Source of the DNA: Saprospiraceae bacterium
GTDB lineage: Bacteria > Bacteroidota > Bacteroidia > Chitinophagales > Saprospiraceae
Assembly (NCBI GenBank): GCA_028280415.1
Contig: JANQLV010000023.1
Span: 372,001 to 436,000, forward strand
Reading direction: 5' to 3'
DNA length: 64,000 nucleotides
Made by a program: the position numbers and the translations under genes. Under the pieces are notes generated by a model, which did not search any database, was not told the DNA's origin, and was given only the letters and a program-made list of their open reading frames with translations. Shown in pieces: positions 9,680 through 18,545 of this stretch (position 1 is the first letter of the stretch; every line of letters starts with the position of its first letter).

Positions 9680-10981
9680 ATGGAAGTATTAGCGCTTTTA
9701 CTATTTGTCAGCATTTTGATCTTAATCCTTTACGGTTACCCGGTGTCCTTTACCCTGGGAGGCATTTCTATCCTTTATGCTTTATGTTTTCTCGACCCTT
9801 CCAGTTTCTCTGCACTTCCTTTTCGAATTCTTGGGGTAATGAATAACTATGTTTTGATTGCTGTACCCCTGTTCATTTTTATGGGAATTATGCTGGAGAA
9901 ATCGGGATTGGCAGAGAGTCTTCTGGAGACAATGGCGATGCTTTTTGGAACTGTTCCGGGAGGCTTGGCCGTATCCGTAGTGATCGTTGGTGCGCTGTTG
10001 GCGGCCTCTACCGGGATTGTCGGTGCAACGGTAGTCACTATGGGGCTCATTAGTTTGCCGACTATGCTCAAACGAGGGTACAAACCCGAGCTGGCAACGG
10101 GCACGATTGCTTCCGCAGGTACGCTCGGACAAATTATTCCGCCCTCGGTCGTACTGGTTTTACTAGGAAGTGTACTTAATGTTCCGGTTGGGGACTTATT
10201 CAAAGCAGCATTATTACCCGGCGTTTTGCTCGTGCTGGTTTATATTACCTATATTATTTATCAGGCTGTTCGCAATCCGGAATCTGCTCCCAGCATCTCC
10301 AGGGAAGAAGTTCGGGCTTTCCTTGGGCAGCGGAACGTTTTTTTGAAAATTTTACTGGTTTTCTTTTTGCCTTTGCTGCTTATTGTTGCGGTACTGGGGT
10401 CTATTTTCGCCGGGATTGCCACGCCTACCGAAGCGGCGGGGATTGGAGCTTTTGGAGCGATTATTCTTACGATCAGTCAACGCAGATTCAATTTAAGAGT
10501 GCTTCAGTCAGTAATGCGGGAAACGACGCATTTGACCTGTATGGTCTTCATTATATTATTAGGTGCAACGACCTTTTCCTTTGTTTTTAAAGAAATGGGA
10601 GGGGATGAATATTTGGTAAGTTTGATCAAAGATTCTGAATTATCTCCGATGTTGTTTCTGATTCTGGTGATGCTGGTGATTTTTGTCGCCGGCTTTTTTA
10701 TTGATTTTATAGAAATTATATTCATTATTGTCCCCGTAGTAGCACCGATCTTTGTGGAGTATAATATGAATCTGGTTTGGATTGGGATACTAATCGCCTT
10801 GAATTTACAGACCTCCTTTCTTTCGCCCCCTTTTGGATTTTCTTTGTTTTATTTAAAAGGAGTTGCTCCACCGCAAGTTACCACTCAACACCTTTATCGG
10901 GGGATAATTCCTTTTGTTATCATTCAGTTGATTTTCTTATTCGCTGTGATCTTTTTTCCGAAACTGGTTTTTATTCTTTAG
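9680..10981 (+). CDS. TRAP transporter large permease (DctM-like)
   Basis: This protein of 433 residues has about 12 membrane segments. Family segments are recognisable: VPLFIFMGIMLEKSGLAE, GALLAASTGIVGATVVTMG, ASAGTLGQIIPPSVVLVLLG, GIATPTEAAGIGAFGA and a late SPPFGFSLFYLKGVAP. It forms the transport channel of the TRAP system with the preceding DctQ-like protein. The gene ends 19 bases before the convergent L,D-transpeptidase-like gene, with little room for a terminator. TRAP transporters are not common in Bacteroidota, so lateral origin is possible but not shown by the sequence alone. Confidence 0.94.
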   Translation: MEVLALLLFVSILILILYGYPVSFTLGGISILYALCFLDPSSFSALPFRILGVMNNYVLIAVPLFIFMGIMLEKSGLAESLLETMAMLFGTVPGGLAVSVVIVGALLAASTGIVGATVVTMGLISLPTMLKRGYKPELATGTIASAGTLGQIIPPSVVLVLLGSVLNVPVGDLFKAALLPGVLLVLVYITYIIYQAVRNPESAPSISREEVRAFLGQRNVFLKILLVFFLPLLLIVAVLGSIFAGIATPTEAAGIGAFGAIILTISQRRFNLRVLQSVMRETTHLTCMVFIILLGATTFSFVFKEMGGDEYLVSLIKDSELSPMLFLILVMLVIFVAGFFIDFIEIIFIIVPVVAPIFVEYNMNLVWIGILIALNLQTSFLSPPFGFSLFYLKGVAPPQVTTQHLYRGIIPFVIIQLIFLFAVIFFPKLVFIL

Positions 10982-11000
10982 GCCGGTATCTGAATGTAAA

Positions 11001-11768
11001 TTATTTAACTTCATAACTTCCATTTTCCAGTACGGAGACTTTGGGAAGTATTTTGTTTTTTTCAAAAAAATCATAACCCGGTTTGAGTTCTTGCCAGAAA
11101 GATTCTAAATGAGGGAATTGACCGCTGAATATTTCTGTATCCAGTTTGTTCATCTTAAAGGGAAAAATGTGAACGGGTATGGATTTTCCTTCCTCTTTGG
11201 CCAGAACGGAAAGCAAATAGACTTCTTGAATTTTTGCATCAGTAATCGGAATGCAACCAATAGTCTGACAGTCACCATGAATATAAATATGATCACCCGG
11301 TTTGACCGGGTCGCCCAAAATTTTATCGGCAGCATTAGGGTAATTTATTTTTAAAGAAAGCAAGAACTGGCTCTTTGGATTATAATGACTCAAGCGATAG
11401 AACCCTTCCGGAATTTGCCGGTCTCCTTCTTTTCGTTTCGGCCCGAGCTTTCCGGAGGTAGCGCAGAAAGGATAGGTTCTGATTAGTTTGAACTGATCCT
11501 CATTTTTAGGTTTTGCCCAAACCTCCAATTCTTGTTCCTGCTTGAAAGCCCGTAAATACAAGTCGATATCAAAGGAATTAATACCTTGCTGCAGAAGCAT
11601 TTTTTTTAGCGATTCCTCAGCCTGCTGCATCGCATCTCGTACTCTTGGAAAGTCTAATTGCTTTTTTAAAAAATCCGACTTTTGAATGTCCTGCCATTTA
11701 CTCATATCCACTGTAGGTTCACAAGCAAAAAAAATTAAAAAACACCATAGAATCGACCTCAAGGACAT
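11001..11768 (-). CDS. L,D-transpeptidase (YkuD-fold) family lipoprotein
   Basis: The protein is 255 residues. The N-terminus SILWCFLIFFACEPT looks like a lipoprotein signal with Cys16 as the lipid site. Residues 90-220 form a YkuD-like domain with PFCATSGKLGPKRKEGD, a PEGFYRLS strand and the catalytic motif IHGDCQTIGCIPIT (His, then Gly-Cys with the nucleophile Cys). This variant resembles the YafK/DpaA branch of the family, which can cleave as well as form peptidoglycan crosslinks or release lipoprotein attachments. Which reaction occurs is not decidable here. It lies between the TRAP permease genes and the dctP-like gene, reading toward the permeases. Confidence 0.85.
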   Translation of the reverse strand: MSLRSILWCFLIFFACEPTVDMSKWQDIQKSDFLKKQLDFPRVRDAMQQAEESLKKMLLQQGINSFDIDLYLRAFKQEQELEVWAKPKNEDQFKLIRTYPFCATSGKLGPKRKEGDRQIPEGFYRLSHYNPKSQFLLSLKINYPNAADKILGDPVKPGDHIYIHGDCQTIGCIPITDAKIQEVYLLSVLAKEEGKSIPVHIFPFKMNKLDTEIFSGQFPHLESFWQELKPGYDFFEKNKILPKVSVLENGSYEVK

Positions 11769-11872
11769 ATTATAAAATTAAGTTCATGTTGAATAATCGC
11801 TGTGCATTTGGAGTGAAACGATTTTAAATGCCGAAGGGACCCAATGAAATTTCAAACGGAAAAGAAATATAA

Positions 11873-12994
11873 TTATTCTACTTGCAAACTATTATAAAAT
11901 ACCTTCTCTGTTAAACTGGACCAATTCGCCAATTTTTTTCGAAAATTATCATATGATTCATAAGCGCGTTTTGCCAAAGGATCGTTGGCTATTTCTTCCA
12001 TAATGGCTTCTTCATTATAAATGCGCAACTGTTGTAAGACCTCATCCGGGAACCTGCGGATATCGACTTTTGCCTCAATTAGTTTCTCCAGGTAAATAGT
12101 GTTTTGAGCTTCAAATTCACTTAACATCCAGTGATTAACAGCTAGTGCTGCCGTTCGAAGAATTGCCTGCAGATCAGATTCTAGTTGTTCGAATTTTTGC
12201 TTATTGATAAAAAACTCGAGCATTGTACCAGCTTCATGCCAGCCCGGAGTGTAATAATACTTTGCAATTTGATGAAAGCCCATTTTGTAATCGTGATAAG
12301 GGCCGATCCATTCTGTTGCATCAATTACACCTCGTTCCAATCCGGTATATATCTCTCCTCCAGCCAGTAATACTGGTGCGCCTCCGGCTTTTTTTAAAAC
12401 ATTGGAACCTATACCCGGGATTCTCATTTTCAGGCCTTTGAAATCATCAATCGTTTCAATCGCTCGATTAAACCAGCCGCCCATCTGTACGCCGGTGTTC
12501 CCTCCCGGAAAGGGAACGAGCCCGTATGCGCCGTAGATTTCCTGCCACAATTCCAGACCTCCACCGCTCAAAATCCAGGCGTTCATCTGCTGTGCATTCA
12601 TACCGAAAGGGATCGAAGCAAAAAACTGTGCTGCCGGGAGCATTCCACGCCAGTAATAAGCTGCTCCGTGACCTATCTCCGCTGCGCCACTGCGAACAGT
12701 ATTAAAAGCTTCCAAAGGAGGAACCAATTCGCCACCTCCAAAAACCTGAATCTCCATTCTTCCACCAGACATTTCATGCACCCATTTTGCAAAGAGGTTA
12801 CAACCCTCACCCAGCGCCGGAAAATCAGGAGGCCAGGTAGTGACCATTTTCCACTTGTATTTTTTCCCACTGATTATATTCGCATTGTTATTTTGCGCAG
12901 TATTCTGAGAACCACAGGATCGGATGGCAAAAGGCAGAGAAAGCGTACCTAAAGCGATTCCTTTGAAGAAAGTTTTTCTGGATAATTTTTTCAT
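11873..12994 (-). CDS. TRAP transporter substrate-binding protein (DctP/TakP-like)
   Basis: This is a 373-residue periplasmic binding protein. The leader has SRKTFFKG followed by a hydrophobic stretch and AIRSCGSQ, that is a Tat-like (Arg-Lys variant) and lipobox-like signal. The body contains WKMVTTWPPDFPALGEG, FGGGELVPPLEAF, GGNTGVQMGGWF, MRIPGIGSNVLKKAGG and DATEWIGPYHDYKMGFH with YYYTPGWHEAG. The last pair resembles TakP and the lactate-binding TRAP proteins, which hold 2-oxoacids or lactate, often with a metal ion. I therefore infer a 2-oxo- or 2-hydroxy-acid ligand for this TRAP system. The DctQM genes are on the other strand, so expression of the parts is split. Confidence 0.92.
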   Translation of the reverse strand: MKKLSRKTFFKGIALGTLSLPFAIRSCGSQNTAQNNNANIISGKKYKWKMVTTWPPDFPALGEGCNLFAKWVHEMSGGRMEIQVFGGGELVPPLEAFNTVRSGAAEIGHGAAYYWRGMLPAAQFFASIPFGMNAQQMNAWILSGGGLELWQEIYGAYGLVPFPGGNTGVQMGGWFNRAIETIDDFKGLKMRIPGIGSNVLKKAGGAPVLLAGGEIYTGLERGVIDATEWIGPYHDYKMGFHQIAKYYYTPGWHEAGTMLEFFINKQKFEQLESDLQAILRTAALAVNHWMLSEFEAQNTIYLEKLIEAKVDIRRFPDEVLQQLRIYNEEAIMEEIANDPLAKRAYESYDNFRKKLANWSSLTEKVFYNSLQVE

Positions 12995-13071
12995 GCTGCC
13001 AGATTTGTCTCTGGCTAAGATAATTAATATTCGTTACTCGGATATCGAAAAACTAATCCCGGATGTAGAAG

Positions 13072-13689
13072 CTATTTCTTGTTGAATTGATTCATGGTAC
13101 GGGCAATACCGATGGTAGCAAAACTTTTAACGGTTTCAGAGGCGTATTTCAATACTTCAGAAAGCCCGCTTCGCTCTTCCTCTGTCCATTTTCCAAGGAC
13201 ATAATTTACCTGCCGCCCTTTGGAAAATTCATTGCCGATGCCTATTCGTAACCGGGCATAATTATTACCTCCATTGAGTTGATCTATATTCTTTAAGCCA
13301 TTATGGCCCCCGTCGCTTCCCTTTGCGCGAAGTCTCTGTTTTCCAAAAGGCAAGTTCAGATCATCCAAAATCACCAAAAGATTTTCTTTTTGAATTTTTT
13401 TCTTCTGTAACCAATAGCGAACGGCTTTGCCACTGAGGTTCATATAGGTTGAAGGTTTAAGTAGTACGAAAGTTCGGCTCTTATACCTGAATTCAGCCAG
13501 ATCACCCAGGGTATCGTTTTTAAAAGAGACCTCAAATTCTTTAGCGAGTATATCCACGACAGCAAAACCAATATTATGGCGGGTATTATCGTACTCAGCA
13601 CCCATATTTCCAAGTCCAACGATAAGATATTTCATAGAGTCCGGTTCTTCCGTTTCTTTTTTTAAAAGTGATTTTAGCCAGTTAAACAT
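13072..13689 (-). CDS. pth: Peptidyl-tRNA hydrolase
   Basis: The enzyme releases peptides from prematurely dropped peptidyl-tRNA. The core begins MKYLIVGLGNMGAEYDNTRHN with the family Asn and catalytic His, followed by STYMNLSG, LDDLNLPFG (catalytic Asp) and GSDGGHNGLKN. The usual Pro after GLGN is Met here. An 18-residue basic/acidic extension (MFNWLKSLLKKETEEPDS) precedes the core. Similar extensions occur in Bacteroidota Pth proteins, so I keep the ATG at 13689 rather than that at 13635. It is divergent from the radical SAM gene. Confidence 0.94.
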   Translation of the reverse strand: MFNWLKSLLKKETEEPDSMKYLIVGLGNMGAEYDNTRHNIGFAVVDILAKEFEVSFKNDTLGDLAEFRYKSRTFVLLKPSTYMNLSGKAVRYWLQKKKIQKENLLVILDDLNLPFGKQRLRAKGSDGGHNGLKNIDQLNGGNNYARLRIGIGNEFSKGRQVNYVLGKWTEEERSGLSEVLKYASETVKSFATIGIARTMNQFNKK

Positions 13690-13791
13690 TCGGATCGGGT
13701 ATTTTGGTTCGCAAAGTTAGAAAAGCTTTTACATATTTCGTATTTAATCCAAAAGCGGTTTTCTTTGTTGAACAATAGGCTGATAGAGACA

Positions 13792-14814
13792 ATGGCAATA
13801 TACCTGAGTGATAGTATTAACTTCATTTCGAAAATAACTCCTCGAAGAATTTGGAATGCATCGAAGGTGCTTTCTTCCTTTTATATTACGAAATGGACAG
13901 GAAAACCAATTCAATGGGGAAAACCGTTTACCGTATCGTTTGAACCAACGACCGCATGTAATTTGCGCTGTCCGGAATGTCCCAGTGGTCTGCGATCCTT
14001 TACCCGGTCGACCGGAAACCTCAAAGAGGATTTCTTTCGGAAAACCATAGATGAAATCGCCCGGGACTTGATGTATTTGATTTTTTATTTTCAGGGAGAA
14101 CCTTATATCAATCCAGGTTTTTTGGATATGGTAAAATATGCGCATCAAAAAGGTATCTATACAATTACCTCAACCAATGGTCATTTTTTAAATGATGAAA
14201 ATGCAAAAAGAACAATAGAGTCAGGCCTGGATCGCCTCATTATTTCGGTGGATGGAACCACTCAGGAAGTATATGAGCAGTATCGCAAAGCCGGTAAATT
14301 GGCTAATGTACTGGCCGGTGCGCGGAACATTGTAAAGTGGAAAAAACAACTTCGTTCAAAAACGCCACACATTATTTTTCAATTTCTCGTTGTCAAGCCT
14401 AATGAGCATCAAATACCGGAGATTTATAGATTAGCCGAGGAAATTGGTATTGATGAAGTGAAATTGAAAACAGCACAGGTTTACGATTATAAAAATGGCA
14501 ATCCGCTGATACCCACACTTGATAAATATGCCCGTTATGCCAAGCAGCCGGATGGTACATATAAAGTCAAAAACAAACTGTTAAACCACTGCTGGAAGCT
14601 CTGGCATTCCTGTGTAATTACCTGGGACGGACTCGTTGTTCCCTGTTGTTTTGATAAAGATGCTAAACACAGGTTGGGCGATCTGAAAAAAAGCACATTC
14701 GAGGAACTCTGGCAAGCGAATGAATATCAGGCTTTTCGTCGAAAGATATTAAGCGGAAGGGATCAAATAGATATTTGTACCAATTGTACGGAAGGTTGTA
14801 AAGTTTGGGCTTAA
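13792..14814 (+). CDS. Radical SAM / SPASM-domain protein
   Basis: The [4Fe-4S]-SAM motif CNLRCPEC sits in FEPTTACNLRCPECPSG near residue 50. It is followed by YFQGEPYINPGF (GGEP-like SAM contact) and TSTNGHFL. The C-terminal SPASM region has CWKLWHSCVITWDGLVVPCC and DICTNCTEGC, giving enough Cys for auxiliary clusters. The family includes peptide-modifying and sulfatase-maturing enzymes, as well as many of unknown target. No precursor peptide gene was found nearby, so the substrate is unknown. The frame opens with TTG at 13765, but the ATG at 13792 is preferred (340 residues). Confidence 0.88.
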   Translation: MAIYLSDSINFISKITPRRIWNASKVLSSFYITKWTGKPIQWGKPFTVSFEPTTACNLRCPECPSGLRSFTRSTGNLKEDFFRKTIDEIARDLMYLIFYFQGEPYINPGFLDMVKYAHQKGIYTITSTNGHFLNDENAKRTIESGLDRLIISVDGTTQEVYEQYRKAGKLANVLAGARNIVKWKKQLRSKTPHIIFQFLVVKPNEHQIPEIYRLAEEIGIDEVKLKTAQVYDYKNGNPLIPTLDKYARYAKQPDGTYKVKNKLLNHCWKLWHSCVITWDGLVVPCCFDKDAKHRLGDLKKSTFEELWQANEYQAFRRKILSGRDQIDICTNCTEGCKVWA

Positions 14815-15347
14815 TTGCAGGCTTGCTTTTTTACCGGAAGACCGCGATTTTTGCAGCCTTTTTGTCAAAAAATAAAAAAACCATCTGCAAGTTTAAAATA
14901 AATAAAATAGCACAAGTGCTTGGCAAAGAGCAGGTTAAAAGAATTTGATGTATAATAATTATTTATATGTATGAAAAAATGGGCTCAATGTCTGATAATA
15001 TTTTGACTTTTCCAAAAAAAATAACGATTTTTGTAGTTCTTCTCTAATTCAGAGAAATCCCATCAACGACATTTTTGATTTTATTGAGAAAGCTCTGTTG
15101 ATAAAACATCTTTGAGAAAACTGTGTGTAATAATCCACTAGCGGATTAGTATGCTCTCATTACGACGTAAATAGTTGAACCTTACAAGAGGTTATTCCCT
15201 TGCTATTTAATGATTAATGAAACTATTAATTGAGGAGTTCTACACCCGGTTGAGAAGTAACTTTTAATTATTAAATTATTGTAAAAACTTGAAGCACTAC
15301 TTCTTATTTATTAACAACATTTAGGTAACATCCTCAAAAACAGCAAA
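14815..15347. other. Long intergenic region with short palindromes
   Basis: These 533 AT-rich bases upstream of the TPR gene contain no coding frame. Two perfect short inverted repeats are visible: TTCTCT-N5-AGAGAA at 15040-15056 and TAATCC-N6-GGATTA at 15131-15148. A long untranslated leader, a small RNA or an operator region are all possible. I cannot tell which. Confidence 0.5.
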
Positions 15348-16364
15348 ATGACTTACAAGACTATTTTTAAGGGACGGTTAGAGTTTGGTAGCCCGAAAAG
15401 TTACGATAAGGTACTTAAGATGTACCATCATCGGGTGGAGAACTATTATAAGTCCGACATCCTGCTCAAAGAGGAAGAAATCTTTGACGAATCATCTTCA
15501 TCTTTGAATGTGCCGAGGTATATTACTCAGGGTTCTGTTAAAAGTTGGAAGAATACATTGAATCTACTTGAATATCTTGCTCAATTCGCAGTTGCAGGCA
15601 ATCTTGGTACCTGGGTAACAGAAGAGGGAAAAATTCTACACCACGGAATTGTAGAACCCAAAAGTGATAAAATTGCAGTACAGGCTTTTCTAAAAGGACG
15701 AGAATTACTTGACCAGGAAGGAAAAGAGATCGAAGCAAAAGAAGCACTTAATAAAGCTATTGCCAAATATGAGCGCCATGCTCAGGCATATGAACGCAGA
15801 GGTTTCGTCAATTTCATTTTGAAAAATTATGACGACGCAATATATGATTTCTCAAAAAGTATTGATATTGCACCAAGTCATCCCGATCCCTATTTCGGAA
15901 GAGCGCGTGTCAAAGTAATAAATAATGATTTAAAAGGCGCTATAGATGATTTTGATCATGCAATCAAAAAATCTATTCCGCTTCAGCCGATATACTGGAA
16001 ATCGAGAAGACTAAAAGCAGAATGTCATCTTAAATTAAACGACAGAGCCGGCGCGGTAAACGACCTGAAGTTTTATTCCGTTCGCAAGTTCAAAACAGAT
16101 GATTCCAATATCCTTTGGCAACGCTATATTACTTATCAATATGGCCGGGTACTTCTGGATTTGAATGAGCCGGAGCAGGCAATAGCTGCTTTTACAAAGG
16201 CTTTGAATATAGAAGTGGGTGTAGAACATGCACCTGCAGCACAAATTTATCTTTATCGGGGAGATGCTCGCAAGAAAGCCGGAAAGACAGGCTATTTGAA
16301 GGATTGGCAAGAAGCATTAAAACTCGGAGAAAAAGAAGCAAAAGAGCGTATCGATAACAGATAA
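15348..16364 (+). CDS. Tetratricopeptide-repeat protein
   Basis: This protein of 338 residues has no signal peptide or membrane segment, so it is probably cytoplasmic. From about residue 120 it has tandem TPR helix pairs with the family pattern: AFLKGRELLDQEGKEIEAKEALNKAI, then AYERRGFVNFILKNYDDAI, then DPYFGRARVKVINNDLKGAI, and a last repeat around QYGRVLLDLNEPEQAIAAF. The N-terminal 110 residues (Ser-rich loop near 50) match nothing I recognise. TPRs mediate protein-protein contacts and no enzymatic role is visible. The gene stands alone with a long upstream region and its own terminator. Confidence 0.85.
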   Translation: MTYKTIFKGRLEFGSPKSYDKVLKMYHHRVENYYKSDILLKEEEIFDESSSSLNVPRYITQGSVKSWKNTLNLLEYLAQFAVAGNLGTWVTEEGKILHHGIVEPKSDKIAVQAFLKGRELLDQEGKEIEAKEALNKAIAKYERHAQAYERRGFVNFILKNYDDAIYDFSKSIDIAPSHPDPYFGRARVKVINNDLKGAIDDFDHAIKKSIPLQPIYWKSRRLKAECHLKLNDRAGAVNDLKFYSVRKFKTDDSNILWQRYITYQYGRVLLDLNEPEQAIAAFTKALNIEVGVEHAPAAQIYLYRGDARKKAGKTGYLKDWQEALKLGEKEAKERIDNR

Positions 16365-16386
16365 TTGCTCTTGAAAATAAACCTTG

Positions 16387-16422
16387 AAAGGTCATCGGTT
16401 CATACTACCGGTGGCCTTTTGC
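16387..16422 (+). terminator. Rho-independent terminator after the TPR gene
   Basis: AAAGGTCATCGG pairs with CCGGTGGCCTTT (two G-U pairs) across a short loop, followed by T residues. It begins 23 bases after the TPR stop codon. Confidence 0.7.
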
Positions 16423-16467
16423 AATATTAGCCGGACATCCTACCGTTAAATAAACGTCAAAGGGCCT

Positions 16468-16475
16468 TATATTTG
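16468..16475 (+). promoter_or_regulatory. Possible Bacteroidota -7 element before the PorE-like gene
   Basis: TATATTTG matches the Bacteroidota -7 consensus TAnnTTTG, 65 bases before the start codon and just beyond the preceding terminator. No good TTTG box is seen at the -33 distance, so support is partial. Confidence 0.35.
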
Positions 16476-16540
16476 TTACAAAAAACCAGATTTAGCGTTA
16501 TTTCAAAGAAGACTTTTGCCAAGAACCTAATTCTTTTTAT

Positions 16541-18517
16541 ATGATTCGATTGATCACTTTCTTTTTGATCTGCTTTTTTGTAGGAAATGCAATAGTGCTT
16601 CCCGCCCAGGATTATACTACTAAAAAAACAGTCAAAGGAAAACTGAAAAAAATATGGGATAAGGGAATGCAGTATAACCTGAAGGGAGAAGACATTAAAG
16701 CAATCAAGGAATTTGAGAAGGCTTTACAAATAGATGATCGGTTTATTGATGCCCAACTCCAATGGGCCGCTTTGAATTACGAACTCAAACGCTATGATTT
16801 AGGAGAGATTGGTTTTGAAAAAGTACTGGCAATCGATCCCAATTATAATAAGAAGGTTTTTTATACACTGGGGCTGGCAGAAATGAGGCAGGAAAAATAC
16901 TCCGAAGCAGCAGAACATTTTAAGGCTTATATGGAGTCCGGAGCGAAGAATAAAACCTTGTTGGCAAAATCTGAGCGCTTGTATAAAAATTGCAAATTTA
17001 TCGGGGAAGCTCTGAAAAACCCGGTGCCATTTGATCCTAAATCTCTTGGAGAAAATATTAATACCAAAAACTCGGAGTACTTACCATCGCTCACTGCCGA
17101 TGGAGAAACCCTGGTTTATACTGTCCGGGAGCGTAATGATGAAGATTTTTATATTAGCATAAAAAAGGATGGACAATGGCAAGTCGGTAAACCAATCCAT
17201 GAGATCAATACCAATATGAATGAGGGGGCACAGAGTATATCGGCAGATGGGAAAATGATCTTTTTTACAGATTGTGGTGGTAGACGGGGCTACGGAAGTT
17301 GTGATCTTTTTTTTAGTGAAGTAAGAGATGGGCGCTGGACGCCCGCGGAGAATGTCGGACGACCGGTCAATGGAAAATCCTGGGATGCCCAACCTTCTAT
17401 CTCTTCGGATAAAAACGCTTTGTATTTTTGTTCTAACCGGTCTGGTGGAAAAGGAGAGAGCGATATTTGGGTAAGCTATCGCGAATCGAATGGCAAATGG
17501 GGCGAGCCGGTAAATCTTGGAGAAAAGATCAATACGCCCGGTAAAGAACAGTCTCCTTTTATTCATCCCGACGGACAAACGCTTTACTTCATGTCTAATG
17601 GGCATCCGGGCATGGGAGGTTATGATTTGTATTTTTCAAGAAAACAAAAAGATGGTAGCTGGGGCGAACCTCAAAATATGGGCTACCCCATTAACACTAA
17701 AAACAATGAAGGGGCACTGATTATTAGCCTTGACGGAAAAACGGCTTATTTTGCTTCGGATCGTAAACTTGGAACTAAAGATGGGGATGCTACTTTTGGG
17801 GACCCTTTGAAAAACACGGATACGGATCTTTATCAATTCGAATTATACGAAGCTGCTCGCCCGCAGGCTGTAACCTATGTACAGGCAAAAGTGTACGATA
17901 CAGAGACCAAAGCAACCCTTTCCGCAAGTGTCGAATTTATAGAGATTGAATCGGGTGAAGTATTTGCAAAATCTTTTACGGATTATGAGGGGGAGTTTCT
18001 GATTTGTCTTCCTTTAGGAAAGGATTATGCCCTGAATGTTTCCAAACAAAAATACCTGTTTCACTCAGAACACTTTGCACTTTCTGAAGATATGAGCCTG
18101 GATAAACCATTTCTACTGGAGATTGGATTACAACCGATTCGAGAAATGGTTTCGGAAAATGAGCCGGAAAAAAGTTCCAAACCGGTTATTTTGAAGAATG
18201 TATTTTTTGAAACAGCGAAGGCCGATCTTCGTCCTGAATCATTGATCGAATTGGAAAAGCTGAGAAAGCTTCTGGAAGAAAACCCTCAACTGCGCATCCA
18301 GTTGAATGGCCATACAGATAATGTCGGTGCGGAAGAAGATAATCTGAACCTTTCTGAAGCCAGGGCAAAAGCCGTTCATGATTATTTAGTTGAAAAAGGA
18401 ATTAAGCCGACCAGACTACAATCTAAAGGTTTTGGAGAAACGAAACCCATTGATACCAATGATACGAAAGAAGGGCGCCAGAATAATCGCCGGACGGAGT
18501 TTGTGGTTTTAAATTAG
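16541..18517 (+). CDS. PorE-like TPR / PD40 propeller / OmpA-domain envelope protein
   Basis: The 658-residue protein has, in order: a signal peptide (to about residue 23, ending LPAQD), TPR repeats (about 34-150), a WD40-like PD40 propeller with repeated blades such as SADGKMIFFTD, SSDKNALYFCSN and HPDGQTLYFMSN (170-435), a carboxypeptidase-regulatory-like beta domain (448-540), and a C-terminal OmpA domain (556-658) with LNGHTDNVGAEEDN and NLSEARAKAVHDYL for peptidoglycan binding. This order is that of PorE, a type IX secretion component that tethers the machine to peptidoglycan. Bacteroidota also carry paralogs of this architecture with unknown roles, so the specific name is not assigned. 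The leader is SPI-like rather than an obvious lipoprotein signal. Confidence 0.85.
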   Translation: MIRLITFFLICFFVGNAIVLPAQDYTTKKTVKGKLKKIWDKGMQYNLKGEDIKAIKEFEKALQIDDRFIDAQLQWAALNYELKRYDLGEIGFEKVLAIDPNYNKKVFYTLGLAEMRQEKYSEAAEHFKAYMESGAKNKTLLAKSERLYKNCKFIGEALKNPVPFDPKSLGENINTKNSEYLPSLTADGETLVYTVRERNDEDFYISIKKDGQWQVGKPIHEINTNMNEGAQSISADGKMIFFTDCGGRRGYGSCDLFFSEVRDGRWTPAENVGRPVNGKSWDAQPSISSDKNALYFCSNRSGGKGESDIWVSYRESNGKWGEPVNLGEKINTPGKEQSPFIHPDGQTLYFMSNGHPGMGGYDLYFSRKQKDGSWGEPQNMGYPINTKNNEGALIISLDGKTAYFASDRKLGTKDGDATFGDPLKNTDTDLYQFELYEAARPQAVTYVQAKVYDTETKATLSASVEFIEIESGEVFAKSFTDYEGEFLICLPLGKDYALNVSKQKYLFHSEHFALSEDMSLDKPFLLEIGLQPIREMVSENEPEKSSKPVILKNVFFETAKADLRPESLIELEKLRKLLEENPQLRIQLNGHTDNVGAEEDNLNLSEARAKAVHDYLVEKGIKPTRLQSKGFGETKPIDTNDTKEGRQNNRRTEFVVLN

Positions 18518-18545
18518 GAGTTTTTGAAAAAAACAAGAGTTCAAT

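Noticed and set aside
17081-17605. A minus-strand frame of 174 codons
   Set aside because: It is opposite the PD40 blades of the PorE-like protein and has no recognisable protein features.
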